From contig NZ_JBLZNC010000001.1 of the NCBI RefSeq assembly GCF_048553715.1, forward strand, positions 62,001-126,000: a stretch of 64,000 nucleotides of DNA. The letters are read 5' to 3'. This DNA is from Sagittula sp048553715. GTDB taxonomy: Bacteria > Pseudomonadota > Alphaproteobacteria > Rhodobacterales > Rhodobacteraceae. The position numbers and the translations under genes were made by a program. Below are positions 17,544-26,283 of the stretch, in pieces. The notes under the pieces were generated by a model that had not been told where the DNA came from, did not search any database, and saw only the letters and a list, made by a program, of their open reading frames with translations. Positions within the stretch are counted from its first letter, which is position 1, and each line of letters opens with the position of its first letter.

Positions 17544-19019
17544 ATGTCTTTCACTCTCGCCATCGTCGGTCGCCCCAATGTGGGCAAATCGACCCTGTTC
17601 AACCGCCTTGTAGGCCGCCGTCTGGCGTTGGTCGATGACCAACCCGGTGTGACACGTGACCTGCGCGAGGGGGCCGCGCGTCTGGCCGACCTGCGGTTTA
17701 CCGTGATCGACACAGCCGGTCTGGAAAACGAGACCGATGATTCGCTGCCCGCGCGCATGCGCCGCCTGACCGAACGCGCGGTGGATATGGCGGATATCTG
17801 CCTGTTTATCGTGGATGCGCGCACGGGCCTGCTGCCCGATGATCGCGTGTTCGCCGAGATCCTGCGCAAACGCGCCAAGCATGTGATCCTTGCCGCCAAC
17901 AAGGCAGAGGGCAACGCCGCCGACGCAGGCGTGTTCGAAGCCTATGAGCTTGGCCTTGGTGAGCCCTTGCGCCTGTCCGCAGAACACGGCGAGGGGATGG
18001 CGGATCTCTATGCGATGCTGCAGCCGCTGGCCGAGGAATACACCGAGCGGGCTGAGGCGGATGCGCCGGCCACCGATGTCTCCCTGACAGAGGACGAGGC
18101 AGAGGAGGCGGATGAAACCGCCATTCCCATGCCCACCGTGGACAAACCCTTGCAGATTGCTGTGGTCGGTCGCCCGAATGCGGGCAAATCGACCCTGATC
18201 AACCAGATCATCGGCGAGGACCGTCTGCTGACCGGACCGGAGGCAGGGATCACCCGCGATGCGATTTCACTGTCGCATGACTGGAACGGCGTGCCGATGC
18301 GGATCTTTGACACCGCAGGCATGCGGCGTCGTGCCAAGGTGCAGGAAAAGCTGGAAAAACTGTCGGTCTCGGACGGCATCCGTGCTGTCAAATTCGCCGA
18401 AGTCGTGGTGATCCTGCTCGACGCGGCCATCCCGTTTGAAACGCAGGACCTCAAGATCGCGGACCTTGCGGAACGCGAAGGCCGTGCCGTGGTCGTGGCT
18501 GTGAACAAATGGGACATCGAGGGCGAGAAGCAGGAAAAGCTCAAATGGCTGCGCGAGCAGTTCGAGCATGTGCTGCCTCAGCTGCGCGGCGCGCCTTTGG
18601 TGACAGTCTCGGCCCGCACCGGCAAGGGGCTGGACAAGCTGCAAGAGGCCATCATGAAGGCCTATGTGACGTGGAACCGCCGCGTGCCCACGGGGCAGCT
18701 GAACCGCTGGCTGGATGCGATGATCACCCGTCACCCGCCGCCCGCACCGCAGGGCAAACGCATCAAACTGCGCTACATGACGCAGGCCAAAACGCGCCCG
18801 CCGGGGTTCGTGGTAATGTGTTCGCACCCTGACAAGCTGCCCGAGAGCTATTCGCGCTATTTGGTCAACGGCCTGCGCGAGGACTTTGACATGCCGGGCA
18901 CGCCGATCCGGCTGCACATGCGCGGGCAGGCGGACAAGAACCCGTTCAAAGGCCGCCGCCCCAAAAAGCCGGGCGCCTTGGGCAAACACTTGGGCAAGCT
19001 GCAGAAGAAAAAGGACTAA
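17544..19019 (+). CDS. der: Ribosome-assembly GTPase Der (EngA)
   Basis: This double-GTPase of 491 residues has G1 motifs at residues 8-16 (GRPNVGKST) and again near 209 (GRPNAGKST), each followed by DTAG and NK(x)D-type motifs (AANKAEG in the first, NKWD in the second). It ends in a KH-like domain and a basic tail (PFKGRRPKKPGALGKHLGKL). Der acts in late 50S subunit assembly. The NKAE in place of NKxD in the first domain is common in alphaproteobacterial Der as far as I recall. A terminator follows directly. Confidence 0.97.
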   Translation: MSFTLAIVGRPNVGKSTLFNRLVGRRLALVDDQPGVTRDLREGAARLADLRFTVIDTAGLENETDDSLPARMRRLTERAVDMADICLFIVDARTGLLPDDRVFAEILRKRAKHVILAANKAEGNAADAGVFEAYELGLGEPLRLSAEHGEGMADLYAMLQPLAEEYTERAEADAPATDVSLTEDEAEEADETAIPMPTVDKPLQIAVVGRPNAGKSTLINQIIGEDRLLTGPEAGITRDAISLSHDWNGVPMRIFDTAGMRRRAKVQEKLEKLSVSDGIRAVKFAEVVVILLDAAIPFETQDLKIADLAEREGRAVVVAVNKWDIEGEKQEKLKWLREQFEHVLPQLRGAPLVTVSARTGKGLDKLQEAIMKAYVTWNRRVPTGQLNRWLDAMITRHPPPAPQGKRIKLRYMTQAKTRPPGFVVMCSHPDKLPESYSRYLVNGLREDFDMPGTPIRLHMRGQADKNPFKGRRPKKPGALGKHLGKLQKKKD

Positions 19020-19040
19020 GCGACCACGGTTGCACGTCAT

Positions 19041-19080
19041 GAAAAAGGCGCTGGTGTCGCGGGACATCAGCGCCTTTTTC
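19041..19080 (+). terminator. Rho-independent terminator after der
   Basis: GAAAAAGGCGCTG pairs with CAGCGCCTTTTTC around a 14-base loop, 21 bases past the der stop. The symmetric A/T tracts mean it can also end the convergent TspO-like transcript. Confidence 0.85.
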
Positions 19081-19095
19081 CATGTGAACAGGGGG

Positions 19096-19800
19096 TTACT
19101 CGGTGTCGGTGCTGCGCAGTCCGAGGATTGCGAGGATGCCAATGACGCTCAAGCCCACCACGGCGGCGTTCAGCGGATTGGTGTTCTGCACGATCACGCC
19201 AACCAGCGCCCAGATCACCGTCACCCCGTATTCCGGCGCGCGGTGCAGCCGGTATTGTACCACCAGCGCAATGGCCAGTGCGAGGACGAGACACAGCAGG
19301 GCGGCAGGCGTCGGTGGCAGAATGCCGTAACCGCCCAGAACCACACCCAGCCCGACACAGGCGGCGGCGGTCAGCCAGCCTGCATAGATCGCCACAGGGG
19401 CCTGCTGCAGCCAGCGGTCCGTGACACCCACGCGGAACACTGCCCGCAACGCGGCCCAGAGCATGGCAAAGATCAAAGGCACCGACAGCACCGGCGACAC
19501 CGACGCCAGCGGCAACCAGAAGGCGCCAAGCGCGAGGCTCAGGCTCATCCACGGGCGGTAGTCGGCCCAATCGGGATCATCCGCACGGCGCAGGGCACCC
19601 ATCACGGCCGCGATCACGAGCCAGACGTAGATTACCCCCCAGATCGCAAAGGCATAGCCCGAGGGCTGGACGGGCGGTTCCTCGATGACGACAGGGAATT
19701 GATCGGCTGTGAACCCGTTGAAATCCGGCACCACAAAGTAGGACGCGATGAAGGCTGCCGTGGCCAACAAAGTTACATAGGCCCAAAGGCGGTTCGTCAT
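19096..19800 (-). CDS. TspO/MBR-like tryptophan-rich membrane protein
   Basis: This 234-residue integral membrane protein has about seven hydrophobic segments and many tryptophans in helices (PSGYAFAIWGVIYVWLVIA, SLALGAFWLPLA, VIWALVGVIVQNTNPLN). The FAIWGxIYxWL motif is characteristic of proteins annotated as tryptophan-rich sensory protein, distantly related to TspO and longer than canonical TspO (about 160). Ligand and role are unknown. It ends convergently with der, and its 5' end is 140 bases downstream of the serS stop. Confidence 0.72.
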   Translation of the reverse strand: MTNRLWAYVTLLATAAFIASYFVVPDFNGFTADQFPVVIEEPPVQPSGYAFAIWGVIYVWLVIAAVMGALRRADDPDWADYRPWMSLSLALGAFWLPLASVSPVLSVPLIFAMLWAALRAVFRVGVTDRWLQQAPVAIYAGWLTAAACVGLGVVLGGYGILPPTPAALLCLVLALAIALVVQYRLHRAPEYGVTVIWALVGVIVQNTNPLNAAVVGLSVIGILAILGLRSTDTE

Positions 19801-19899
19801 CGCGGCTTCTCCGGTGTTTCGTAACTGTGCGCATTGCTGCGCTGCGGCACCAATTTTGGTCAGCGCTGGCGGGATGTCAACGTGAGCCCGCCAATGCGG

Positions 19900-19932
19900 T
19901 TCCCGTGGCCCGCCCTGCGCGCGCCACGGGGA
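19900..19932 (-). terminator. Hairpin downstream of serS
   Basis: TTCCCGTGGC pairs with GCCACGGGGAA (one bulged G) ten bases beyond the serS stop. There is no T-run on the minus strand, so it may be a weak terminator or a 3'-end stabiliser. Confidence 0.4.
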
Positions 19933-19940
19933 AGGGGGTG

Positions 19941-21233
19941 TCAGGCCAATGTGCCTTCGGCTGTCAGACGTGTTTTGCCCCCCAGATAGGGGTGGAGCAC
20001 GGCGGGCAAATCAACCGACCCATCCGCCTGCTGCCCGTTTTCCAACACGGCAATCAGGCAGCGGCCCACGGCCAGACCCGAGCCGTTCAGCGTGGCGAGG
20101 AATTCGGGCTTGCCACCCTCTGCCGGTTTGAAACGGGCATTCATGCGGCGTGCCTGAAAGGTGCCACAGGTCGACACCGAGGAAATCTCGCGGTAGCTGT
20201 TCTGCCCGGGCAGCCAGACTTCGATGTCGTGGGTTTTCTGCGCGCCAAAGCCCATGTCGCCTGTGCACAGCACAACGGTCCGGTAGGGCAGCCCCAGTTT
20301 TTCAAGGATCGCCTCGGCGCAGCCGGTCATGCGGTCATGTTCGTTGATCGCCTCGTCGGGGTGGCAGATCGTGACCATTTCGACCTTTTCGAACTGGTGC
20401 TGGCGCAGCATCCCTGCGGTGTCACGGCCTGCGCTGCCTGCCTCGGAGCGGAAGCACTGCGAATAGGCCGCCATCCGGTGCGGCAGGCTTGCGGCATCGA
20501 CGGTTTCGCCGTTGACGGTGTTGGTCAGCGTGACCTCGGAGGTGGGGATCAGCCACCAGCCATTTGTGGTCTCATAGCTGTCTTCGCCGAATTTGGGCAG
20601 CTGCCCCGTGCCGTACATCATCTCGGGGCGCACCAGAACCGGGGTCCAGGTTTCGGTCAGCCCGTGTTCGTCGACATGGGTGTCGAGCATGAACTGCGTC
20701 AGAGCGCGGCTGATCCGCGCGACCGCCCCTTTGAGCACTACAAAACGCGCGCCCGACAGCTTGGCTGCGGTTTCAAAATCCATGCCGGGGACGACGCCTG
20801 CCAGCTCGTAGTGTTCCTTCGGCGTGAAATCCAGCGCGCGCGGTTCGCCCCAGCGCTTGATCTCGACATTGTCGTCTTCGTTTTCGCCGGCAGGGACATC
20901 CTCCAGTGGCAGGTTGGGGATGCCCATCAGCAGATCGGTCAGCTGTGCATCCAGCGCCTTCGCCTTTTCGTTCATTTCGGCGACTTCGGCCTTCTTCTCG
21001 CCCACAAGGCTGCGCAGGCGTTGAAACTCCGCCTCATCACCGCTGGCCTTGGCGCGGCCCACATCCTTGGACGCCTTGTTTTGCTCGGCCTGTGCCGTCT
21101 CGGCGGCAAGGATTGCGGCGCGGCGCTGTTCGTCAAGGGCCAGAACCTCGGAGGACATCGCCTTGTCCCCGCGACGAGAGAGCGCCGCATCCCATGCGGC
21201 GGGGTTTTCGCGGATGGCGCGGATGTCGTGCAT
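19941..21233 (-). CDS. serS: Seryl-tRNA synthetase
   Basis: This class II aminoacyl-tRNA synthetase charges tRNA(Ser). The 430-residue product has the N-terminal antiparallel coiled-coil arm (about residues 30-100) that grips the tRNA long variable arm. Catalytic motifs follow, including TSEVTLTN, FRSEAGSAGRDTAGMLRQHQFEKVE (motif 2) and NGSGLAVGRCLIAVLEN (motif 3). AGGAG lies seven bases before the ATG. Full family length. Confidence 0.98.
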   Translation of the reverse strand: MHDIRAIRENPAAWDAALSRRGDKAMSSEVLALDEQRRAAILAAETAQAEQNKASKDVGRAKASGDEAEFQRLRSLVGEKKAEVAEMNEKAKALDAQLTDLLMGIPNLPLEDVPAGENEDDNVEIKRWGEPRALDFTPKEHYELAGVVPGMDFETAAKLSGARFVVLKGAVARISRALTQFMLDTHVDEHGLTETWTPVLVRPEMMYGTGQLPKFGEDSYETTNGWWLIPTSEVTLTNTVNGETVDAASLPHRMAAYSQCFRSEAGSAGRDTAGMLRQHQFEKVEMVTICHPDEAINEHDRMTGCAEAILEKLGLPYRTVVLCTGDMGFGAQKTHDIEVWLPGQNSYREISSVSTCGTFQARRMNARFKPAEGGKPEFLATLNGSGLAVGRCLIAVLENGQQADGSVDLPAVLHPYLGGKTRLTAEGTLA

Positions 21234-21428
21234 CTCTTTCTCCTTGGTCTGGTCTGCGAGTCGCGACGCTTATGCCCCATCTTTGCGCAGGAGGGTAGGG
21301 GCGAGCGGCGGCAGCGTTTCGCCTTTGGCAACGGTGTTTTTCCGGCTTAACGGGATGTTTGGGGGTCGCGGGCATACTGCGTCCACAGCCGGTGTATGAG
21401 GCCACCGGCCAGATCAAGGAGCATCGCC

Positions 21429-22187
21429 ATGGGGTTCGGCCTGCTGGCGGTCGTCGGGACGATGGTTCTGATGGCCATTCAATCCGCTGTCGAAGACGTC
21501 CCGGAACCGGGGGAGGACGTCATCCGTGACGATGACACCATCGCGGGCAGCCGAGGGGATGATGTGATCGATGGCTCCAACGCGGCAGAGGTTATTCTGC
21601 CGCATTACGGCAATGATGTTGTGCGCGCGGGGGGCGGTAATGACACAATTTCCGACCACCCGTGGGACCGCGAGGTGCAGCAGGGGAAGGGGGGCTGGAT
21701 CAATCCCGATTTCGGGAACGACACCCTGTCCGGCGGGGCGGGCGACGACCGGATCTTTGCCACTGGAGGCGCGAATGTGGTGTCCGGTGATGGGGGCGAT
21801 GACAGTATCAGCACGGTTGACTTGCATCCCGGCACGCCCTTTGCGCCAGACGATGCGTCTGGCGGGGCGGGTGATGACTGGCTGGTGGGGGACGACGGCG
21901 ATACCCTGACAGGTGGCGCGGGCGTGGACTTTTTCACCAATATCCACGACGCCGAGGACGACGCGCCGGTGGTGATCACGGATATCGAACCGGATGAAAC
22001 GGTGGAGATCCTGATTTATGATCCGACCTTGCTGGACGCTGACGGGGCAGTGCCCAGCCCGGAGTGGCGTGATGAGGATCGCGGGGCGGTATTGACGCTG
22101 GCGGGCCGCGATACGGTCGTCTTTTCCCACGCGCTCGCCCGCGATCTGGCGGGCAATGTGCGTGTCTTGGTTGCGCGGTCGGCCTAA
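21429..22187 (+). CDS. RTX-repeat (calcium-binding) protein with N-terminal anchor
   Basis: This 252-residue protein begins with a hydrophobic stretch (MGFGLLAVVGTMVLMAIQSA) that looks like a signal or membrane anchor. It then has several GGxGxDxhx-type nonapeptides typical of RTX calcium beta-rolls (GSRGDDVID, GGGNDTISD, GGAGDDRIF, GDGGDDSIS, GGAGDDWLV, GGAGVDFF). Most RTX proteins leave by a type I system using an uncleaved C-terminal signal; the N-terminal anchor here suggests a Sec route instead (inference). AGGAG precedes ATG 21429. The stop overlaps the convergent protease stop by 4 bases. Confidence 0.82.
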   Translation: MGFGLLAVVGTMVLMAIQSAVEDVPEPGEDVIRDDDTIAGSRGDDVIDGSNAAEVILPHYGNDVVRAGGGNDTISDHPWDREVQQGKGGWINPDFGNDTLSGGAGDDRIFATGGANVVSGDGGDDSISTVDLHPGTPFAPDDASGGAGDDWLVGDDGDTLTGGAGVDFFTNIHDAEDDAPVVITDIEPDETVEILIYDPTLLDADGAVPSPEWRDEDRGAVLTLAGRDTVVFSHALARDLAGNVRVLVARSA

Positions 22188-22801
22188 TCCCGCAAGGCGC
22201 GCTGCAGCCAGTCGTCCACCGGAACGACCAGCGCCTCTTCCTCGGTGACGGCCACAATCGTGGCAACCAGATCCCCGTTGTCTGATAGAACCGCCCCGCC
22301 GGATTGGCCCGGCTCGACCCGACAGCGAATGCGCCACAGCCCAGAGGCCGGCGCGCCATAGCAATAGGGCGTTTCGGTCTGCCGATGCGGGGCAGAGCGG
22401 CGATACCCGATCAAGGTGAAAGGGCCGGTGGCGTCGGCCTTGGCAATTGGTCGGGGCGGCGGTGACAGCGCGCGGTCCAAGCGCACAAGTGCGAGATCAT
22501 GGCGCAAGTCGAACCGCCCGTCAGCAAAAGCGTCGGGATGCATATCGATGGCGGTGATCCGCGCAGAGCCCGCATGGTCCGTGCCGTCCCAGCCCGCAAC
22601 AAAGGTCATATCCGCAATGCGTTTGAGGTACCCGTCCGCAACGGTTGCAACACAATGCGCCGCCGTCAACGCGCGGTCCGGCGCCACCAGCGTGGCCGAA
22701 CACATTTCGCGGTGGCGATAGCCCGCGATGTTCAGCCGCCCGACGGCGTCCTCTGCACAGGCCACGGCAGGGCAGATCAAAAACAACAGCAAACGCAGCA
22801 T
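22184..22801 (-). CDS. Trypsin-like serine protease, secreted
   Basis: This is a small (205-residue) chymotrypsin-fold protease with a signal peptide (MLRLLLFLICPAVACA) and an intact catalytic triad: H49 (LTAAHC), D102 (DLALVRL), S167 (GQSGGAV). Cysteines C34/C50 and C147/C160 are placed to form the usual disulfides. It is short for the family and has no PDZ domain, unlike DegP. Cleavage preference is unclear. It is convergent with, and overlaps by 4 bases, the RTX gene, and divergent from yajC. Confidence 0.9.
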   Translation of the reverse strand: MLRLLLFLICPAVACAEDAVGRLNIAGYRHREMCSATLVAPDRALTAAHCVATVADGYLKRIADMTFVAGWDGTDHAGSARITAIDMHPDAFADGRFDLRHDLALVRLDRALSPPPRPIAKADATGPFTLIGYRRSAPHRQTETPYCYGAPASGLWRIRCRVEPGQSGGAVLSDNGDLVATIVAVTEEEALVVPVDDWLQRALRD

Positions 22802-22958
22802 GGCAGCAGCTTATCGCCGCGCGTCCAACAATCCACATGTCATGCTGCCGCAGCGCCGATACCTTGCATCCGGCGCGTGGGGCGCTTAGGTATCGCGCAA
22901 TTTAACGGGGGATGCCCCGTCGAGCTGCACCAGACAACCAAAGAACAAGGAGCATCCC

Positions 22959-23246
22959 ATGGACCAGCAGACCCTTTCCTCTTTTGTGATGATGGGCCTG
23001 ATCTTCGCGATCATGTACTTTCTTCTCATCCGCCCGCAGCAAAAGAAGATGAAAGAACATAAGGCGATGATCGAGGCGATCCGCCGCAACGATATCGTCA
23101 TCACCCAAGGCGGCATCATCGGCAAGGTGGCCAAGGTCAAGGACGACAACGAGCTTGAAATCGAGATCGCCGAAGGTGTGAAAGTGCGCGTCATGCGCTC
23201 GACCATCGCCACGGTGAAATCCAAGACCGAACCTGCCGAAGGCTGA
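22959..23246 (+). CDS. yajC: Preprotein translocase subunit YajC
   Basis: The 95-residue protein has one membrane helix (FVMMGLIFAIMYFLLI), then the YajC motif RPQQKKMKEHKAMIEA and a small cytoplasmic domain (VITQGGIIGKVAKV). YajC joins SecD and SecF in the holotranslocon, and the three genes are contiguous here (6 bases to secD). A strong AAGGAG precedes the ATG. Confidence 0.97.
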   Translation: MDQQTLSSFVMMGLIFAIMYFLLIRPQQKKMKEHKAMIEAIRRNDIVITQGGIIGKVAKVKDDNELEIEIAEGVKVRVMRSTIATVKSKTEPAEG

Positions 23247-23252
23247 TAGACC

Positions 23253-24923
23253 ATGTTGCAGATCGATGCCTGGAAACGCTGGCTGATTTGGCTCACCGTT
23301 GTGGTGGGCCTTCTTCTTGCTTTGCCGAACGTGTTCTACCCGCGGGTGGAAATGCACAACGACGCCGTAAAGGCCATCGAAAGCGGGGCTGACACCAGCG
23401 AAAACCGCGCGGCAGAGGCGGCCTGGCCGTCTTTCCTGCCGTCCGGTTTGGTCAATCTGGGTCTCGATCTGCGGGGCGGTGCGCATCTTCTGGCCGAAGT
23501 GCGCACCGAAGACGTCTATAAATCACGGATGGAGTCGCTCTGGCCCGAGGTTCTGCGCGTGTTGCGTGCCGAACGTGACGAGGTCGGCACCATCCGCTGG
23601 AATTCCGCCGCGGTGGATCAGGGCGAGCTACGCGTGCGGCTTGTCTCCAACCCCGAGGCCATGCCGCGCGCCATCGAACTGGTGAACACGCTGCGCCAGC
23701 CTGTGGTGTCCATCACAGGCGCGGGCACCCATGACTTCGAGGCCCGTGGCGAAGGCGACGAATTGGTGATCGCGCTGACCGAAGCGGAACAGCAGGCCAC
23801 CGATGACCGCACGATGCAGCAATCGCTGGAAATCATCCGCCGCCGCATCGACGAGGTGGGCACGCGCGAGCCTACGATCCAGCGTCAAGGCGCGGACCGT
23901 ATCCTTATTCAGGTGCCGGGCATCGGATCGGCTGCCGAGCTGAAAGAGATCATCGGCACCACGGCGCAGCTGACCTTTCAGCCGGTGGTGAGCCGCACGA
24001 CCAATGGCAACGAATCACCCGGTGCCGGCAACGAGATCCTGCCCTCGCTCGACGATGAGGGGCTGTTCTACATTCTCGAACAGTCGCCCGTGGTCACCGG
24101 CGAAGAGCTGACCAACGCGCAGCCGACCTTTGACCAGAACGGCCGTCCCGCGGTGAGCTTCCAGTTCAACGGCGCTGGCGGGCGCAAATTCGGCGACTAC
24201 ACGGCCGCCAACATCGGCTCGCCCTTTGCGATTGTCCTCGACGAAGAGGTGATCAGCGCGCCAGTGATCCAAAGCCACATCGCAGGTGGGGCCGGTATCA
24301 TCACCGGCGATTTCACCATCGAGGAATCGACCAATCTGGCCGTGTTATTGCGGGCAGGGGCGCTGCCCGCCGGTCTGGATTTCCTCGAAGAGCGGACCAT
24401 CGGCCCCGAATTGGGTCAGGACAGCATCGACGCGGGCAAGCTTGCCACCGCTGTGGCCTTTGCCGCTGTGCTGTTCTTCATGGTGGCCAGCTACGGGCTG
24501 TTCGGCGTCTTTGCCAATATCGCGCTGATCCTGAACGTGGCGCTGCTGTTCGGGATGTTGTCGATGATCGGCGCTACGCTGACCTTGCCGGGGATTGCGG
24601 GCATCGTGCTGACCGTCGGCATGGCGGTGGACGCCAATGTGCTGATCTTTGAACGCATCCGCGAAGAGCTGAAGACCGCCAGAGGTCCGGCCCGCGCCAT
24701 CGAGCTGGGCTATGAAAAGGCGCTGTCGGCGATTGTTGACGCCAATATCACCACCTTCATCACGGCGGTGATCCTTTATGTCATCGGGTCCGGTCCGGTG
24801 CGCGGCTTTGCCGTCACGCTTGGCTTCGGCATCCTCACCTCGGTGTTCACGGCGATCTTTGTCACGCGCCTGTTGGTGGTGATCTGGTTCGAACGCCGCC
24901 GTCCCAAATCCATCGAAGTATAA
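23253..24923 (+). CDS. secD: Protein translocase subunit SecD
   Basis: SecD (556 residues) uses the proton gradient to help pull preproteins across the inner membrane. TM1 is near residues 8-28. A large periplasmic domain follows (LGLDLRGGAHLLAEV motif, then the P1 head). TM2-6 carry the family signatures GPELGQDSIDAG and GMAVDANVLIFERIREE. It is separate from SecF, as in most alphaproteobacteria. Confidence 0.98.
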   Translation: MLQIDAWKRWLIWLTVVVGLLLALPNVFYPRVEMHNDAVKAIESGADTSENRAAEAAWPSFLPSGLVNLGLDLRGGAHLLAEVRTEDVYKSRMESLWPEVLRVLRAERDEVGTIRWNSAAVDQGELRVRLVSNPEAMPRAIELVNTLRQPVVSITGAGTHDFEARGEGDELVIALTEAEQQATDDRTMQQSLEIIRRRIDEVGTREPTIQRQGADRILIQVPGIGSAAELKEIIGTTAQLTFQPVVSRTTNGNESPGAGNEILPSLDDEGLFYILEQSPVVTGEELTNAQPTFDQNGRPAVSFQFNGAGGRKFGDYTAANIGSPFAIVLDEEVISAPVIQSHIAGGAGIITGDFTIEESTNLAVLLRAGALPAGLDFLEERTIGPELGQDSIDAGKLATAVAFAAVLFFMVASYGLFGVFANIALILNVALLFGMLSMIGATLTLPGIAGIVLTVGMAVDANVLIFERIREELKTARGPARAIELGYEKALSAIVDANITTFITAVILYVIGSGPVRGFAVTLGFGILTSVFTAIFVTRLLVVIWFERRRPKSIEV

Positions 24924-24936
24924 GGCAGGGTCTGAT

Positions 24937-25908
24937 ATGCGTTTGCGACTGGTAAAAGACGACCTGAACTGGGACTACTTCAAACGGTCCCGCCTGTGGC
25001 TTGGTATTTCGGCGGTCATGGCGGTCGTCGCCTTGGCCAGCTTCTTTGTCCAAGGGCTGAATTACGGCATCGATTTCCGAGGCGGCACAACGATCCGCAC
25101 GGAAACGACCACACCGGTGGATGTGGGCGAATACCGCGACGCGCTTGACCAGATCGGTCTTGCGGATGTCGTGATCTCCGAAGTGTTCGACCCGACCTTC
25201 CGTGACGATCAATTCGTGGCCATGGTGCGCATCGGTGCCCAAGAGGGCGAAGAGGCGGTCAGCACAGATGTGATTGATCGCGCCGAGGCCGCGCTGGCCG
25301 AGGTCGCCCCCGATATCAAGTTCATCTCCGTTGAATCGGTAGGCCCCAAAGTGTCCGGTGAGCTGATCCAGACGGCGGCGCTGGCTGTGTCGCTCGCCAT
25401 CGGTGCGGTGCTGATCTACATCTGGCTGCGCTTCGAATGGCAATTCGCGCTCGGCGCGGTTTTGGCGCTGGTGCATGACGTGGCCTTGACCATCGGCATC
25501 TTCTCCGAGCTGCAGATCAAGTTCGACCTTGCCATCATCGCGGCCTTGCTGACCATTGTGGGCTATTCGCTGAACGACACGGTGGTGGTGTTCGACCGTG
25601 TGCGCGAAAACCTCGTGCGGTTCAAATCCAAGGATCTGAAAGAGATCCTGAAGATGTCGATCAACGAGACGATGAGCCGGACAATCATGACATCGCTGAC
25701 CACGCTGATCGCACTGATTGCGCTGTTTGCCTTGGGCGGTGACGTGATCCGCGGCTTTGTGTTTGCGATGATCTGGGGCGTTGTGGTCGGCACCTACTCG
25801 TCGATCTTCGTGGCCTCGGCGGTGCTGCTGCGCCTTGGGGTGAAACGCGACTGGTCGAAACCCACCGAAGGTGGCGCGGGCACGCAATTCGGTGATGTGG
25901 ACGCCTGA
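24937..25908 (+). CDS. secF: Protein translocase subunit SecF
   Basis: This is the partner of SecD, 323 residues, with six expected membrane helices, the periplasmic GIDFRGGTTIR motif near residue 44, GPKVSGEL, and the TM4-TM5 signature YSLNDTVVVFDRVRENL with TSLTTLIALIALF. It starts 13 bases after secD. The next gene follows after only 17 bases, so transcription probably continues into the Mth938-like gene. Confidence 0.98.
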   Translation: MRLRLVKDDLNWDYFKRSRLWLGISAVMAVVALASFFVQGLNYGIDFRGGTTIRTETTTPVDVGEYRDALDQIGLADVVISEVFDPTFRDDQFVAMVRIGAQEGEEAVSTDVIDRAEAALAEVAPDIKFISVESVGPKVSGELIQTAALAVSLAIGAVLIYIWLRFEWQFALGAVLALVHDVALTIGIFSELQIKFDLAIIAALLTIVGYSLNDTVVVFDRVRENLVRFKSKDLKEILKMSINETMSRTIMTSLTTLIALIALFALGGDVIRGFVFAMIWGVVVGTYSSIFVASAVLLRLGVKRDWSKPTEGGAGTQFGDVDA

Positions 25909-25925
25909 ACAGCGGAGGGTCTGAT

Positions 25926-26279
25926 ATGCGCCTGAACGAAGTGATCTTTACCGACGCCCGTCCCGTGGATGGCTACGGGCCGGGGTTCTTTCGGATCGCG
26001 GGCGAGGTGCATCAGGGCCCGATGCTGCTGTGGGACAAGGGCCGCGCCGATTGGGGCGGTCTGGAGGATCACGACAGCCTGCTGGGCTTTGTCGGGGTGG
26101 TTGATGTGCTGTTCGTCGGCACCGGCGCAGAGATTGCCTTTCTGCCTGCAGAGCTGCGCGAGAAGCTGGAACAGGCGGGGCTGGGGGTCGAGGTTATGAA
26201 CTCCCCCTCCGCCTGCCGGACCTACAATGTGCTGATTTCCGAAGGGCGGCGCGTCGCGCTTGCCGTGTTGCCGGTATAA
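25926..26279 (+). CDS. Mth938/NDUFAF3-like protein (DUF498)
   Basis: This 117-residue soluble protein matches the Mth938-like fold family: FFRIAGEVHQGPMLLW, then VDVLFVGTGAEIAFLP and the C-terminal VMNSPSACRTYNVLISEGRRVALAVLPV. The eukaryotic member NDUFAF3 helps assemble respiratory complex I (family knowledge); the bacterial role is unproven. It sits between secF and ccmA in the same direction with short gaps (17 and 4 bases), consistent with a membrane-biogenesis operon. Confidence 0.9.
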   Translation: MRLNEVIFTDARPVDGYGPGFFRIAGEVHQGPMLLWDKGRADWGGLEDHDSLLGFVGVVDVLFVGTGAEIAFLPAELREKLEQAGLGVEVMNSPSACRTYNVLISEGRRVALAVLPV

Positions 26280-26283
26280 CGCC

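Noticed and set aside
19827..21350. Plus-strand open frame of 507 codons antisense to serS
   Set aside because: serS has all class II motifs; the antisense frame is another GC-bias artefact.
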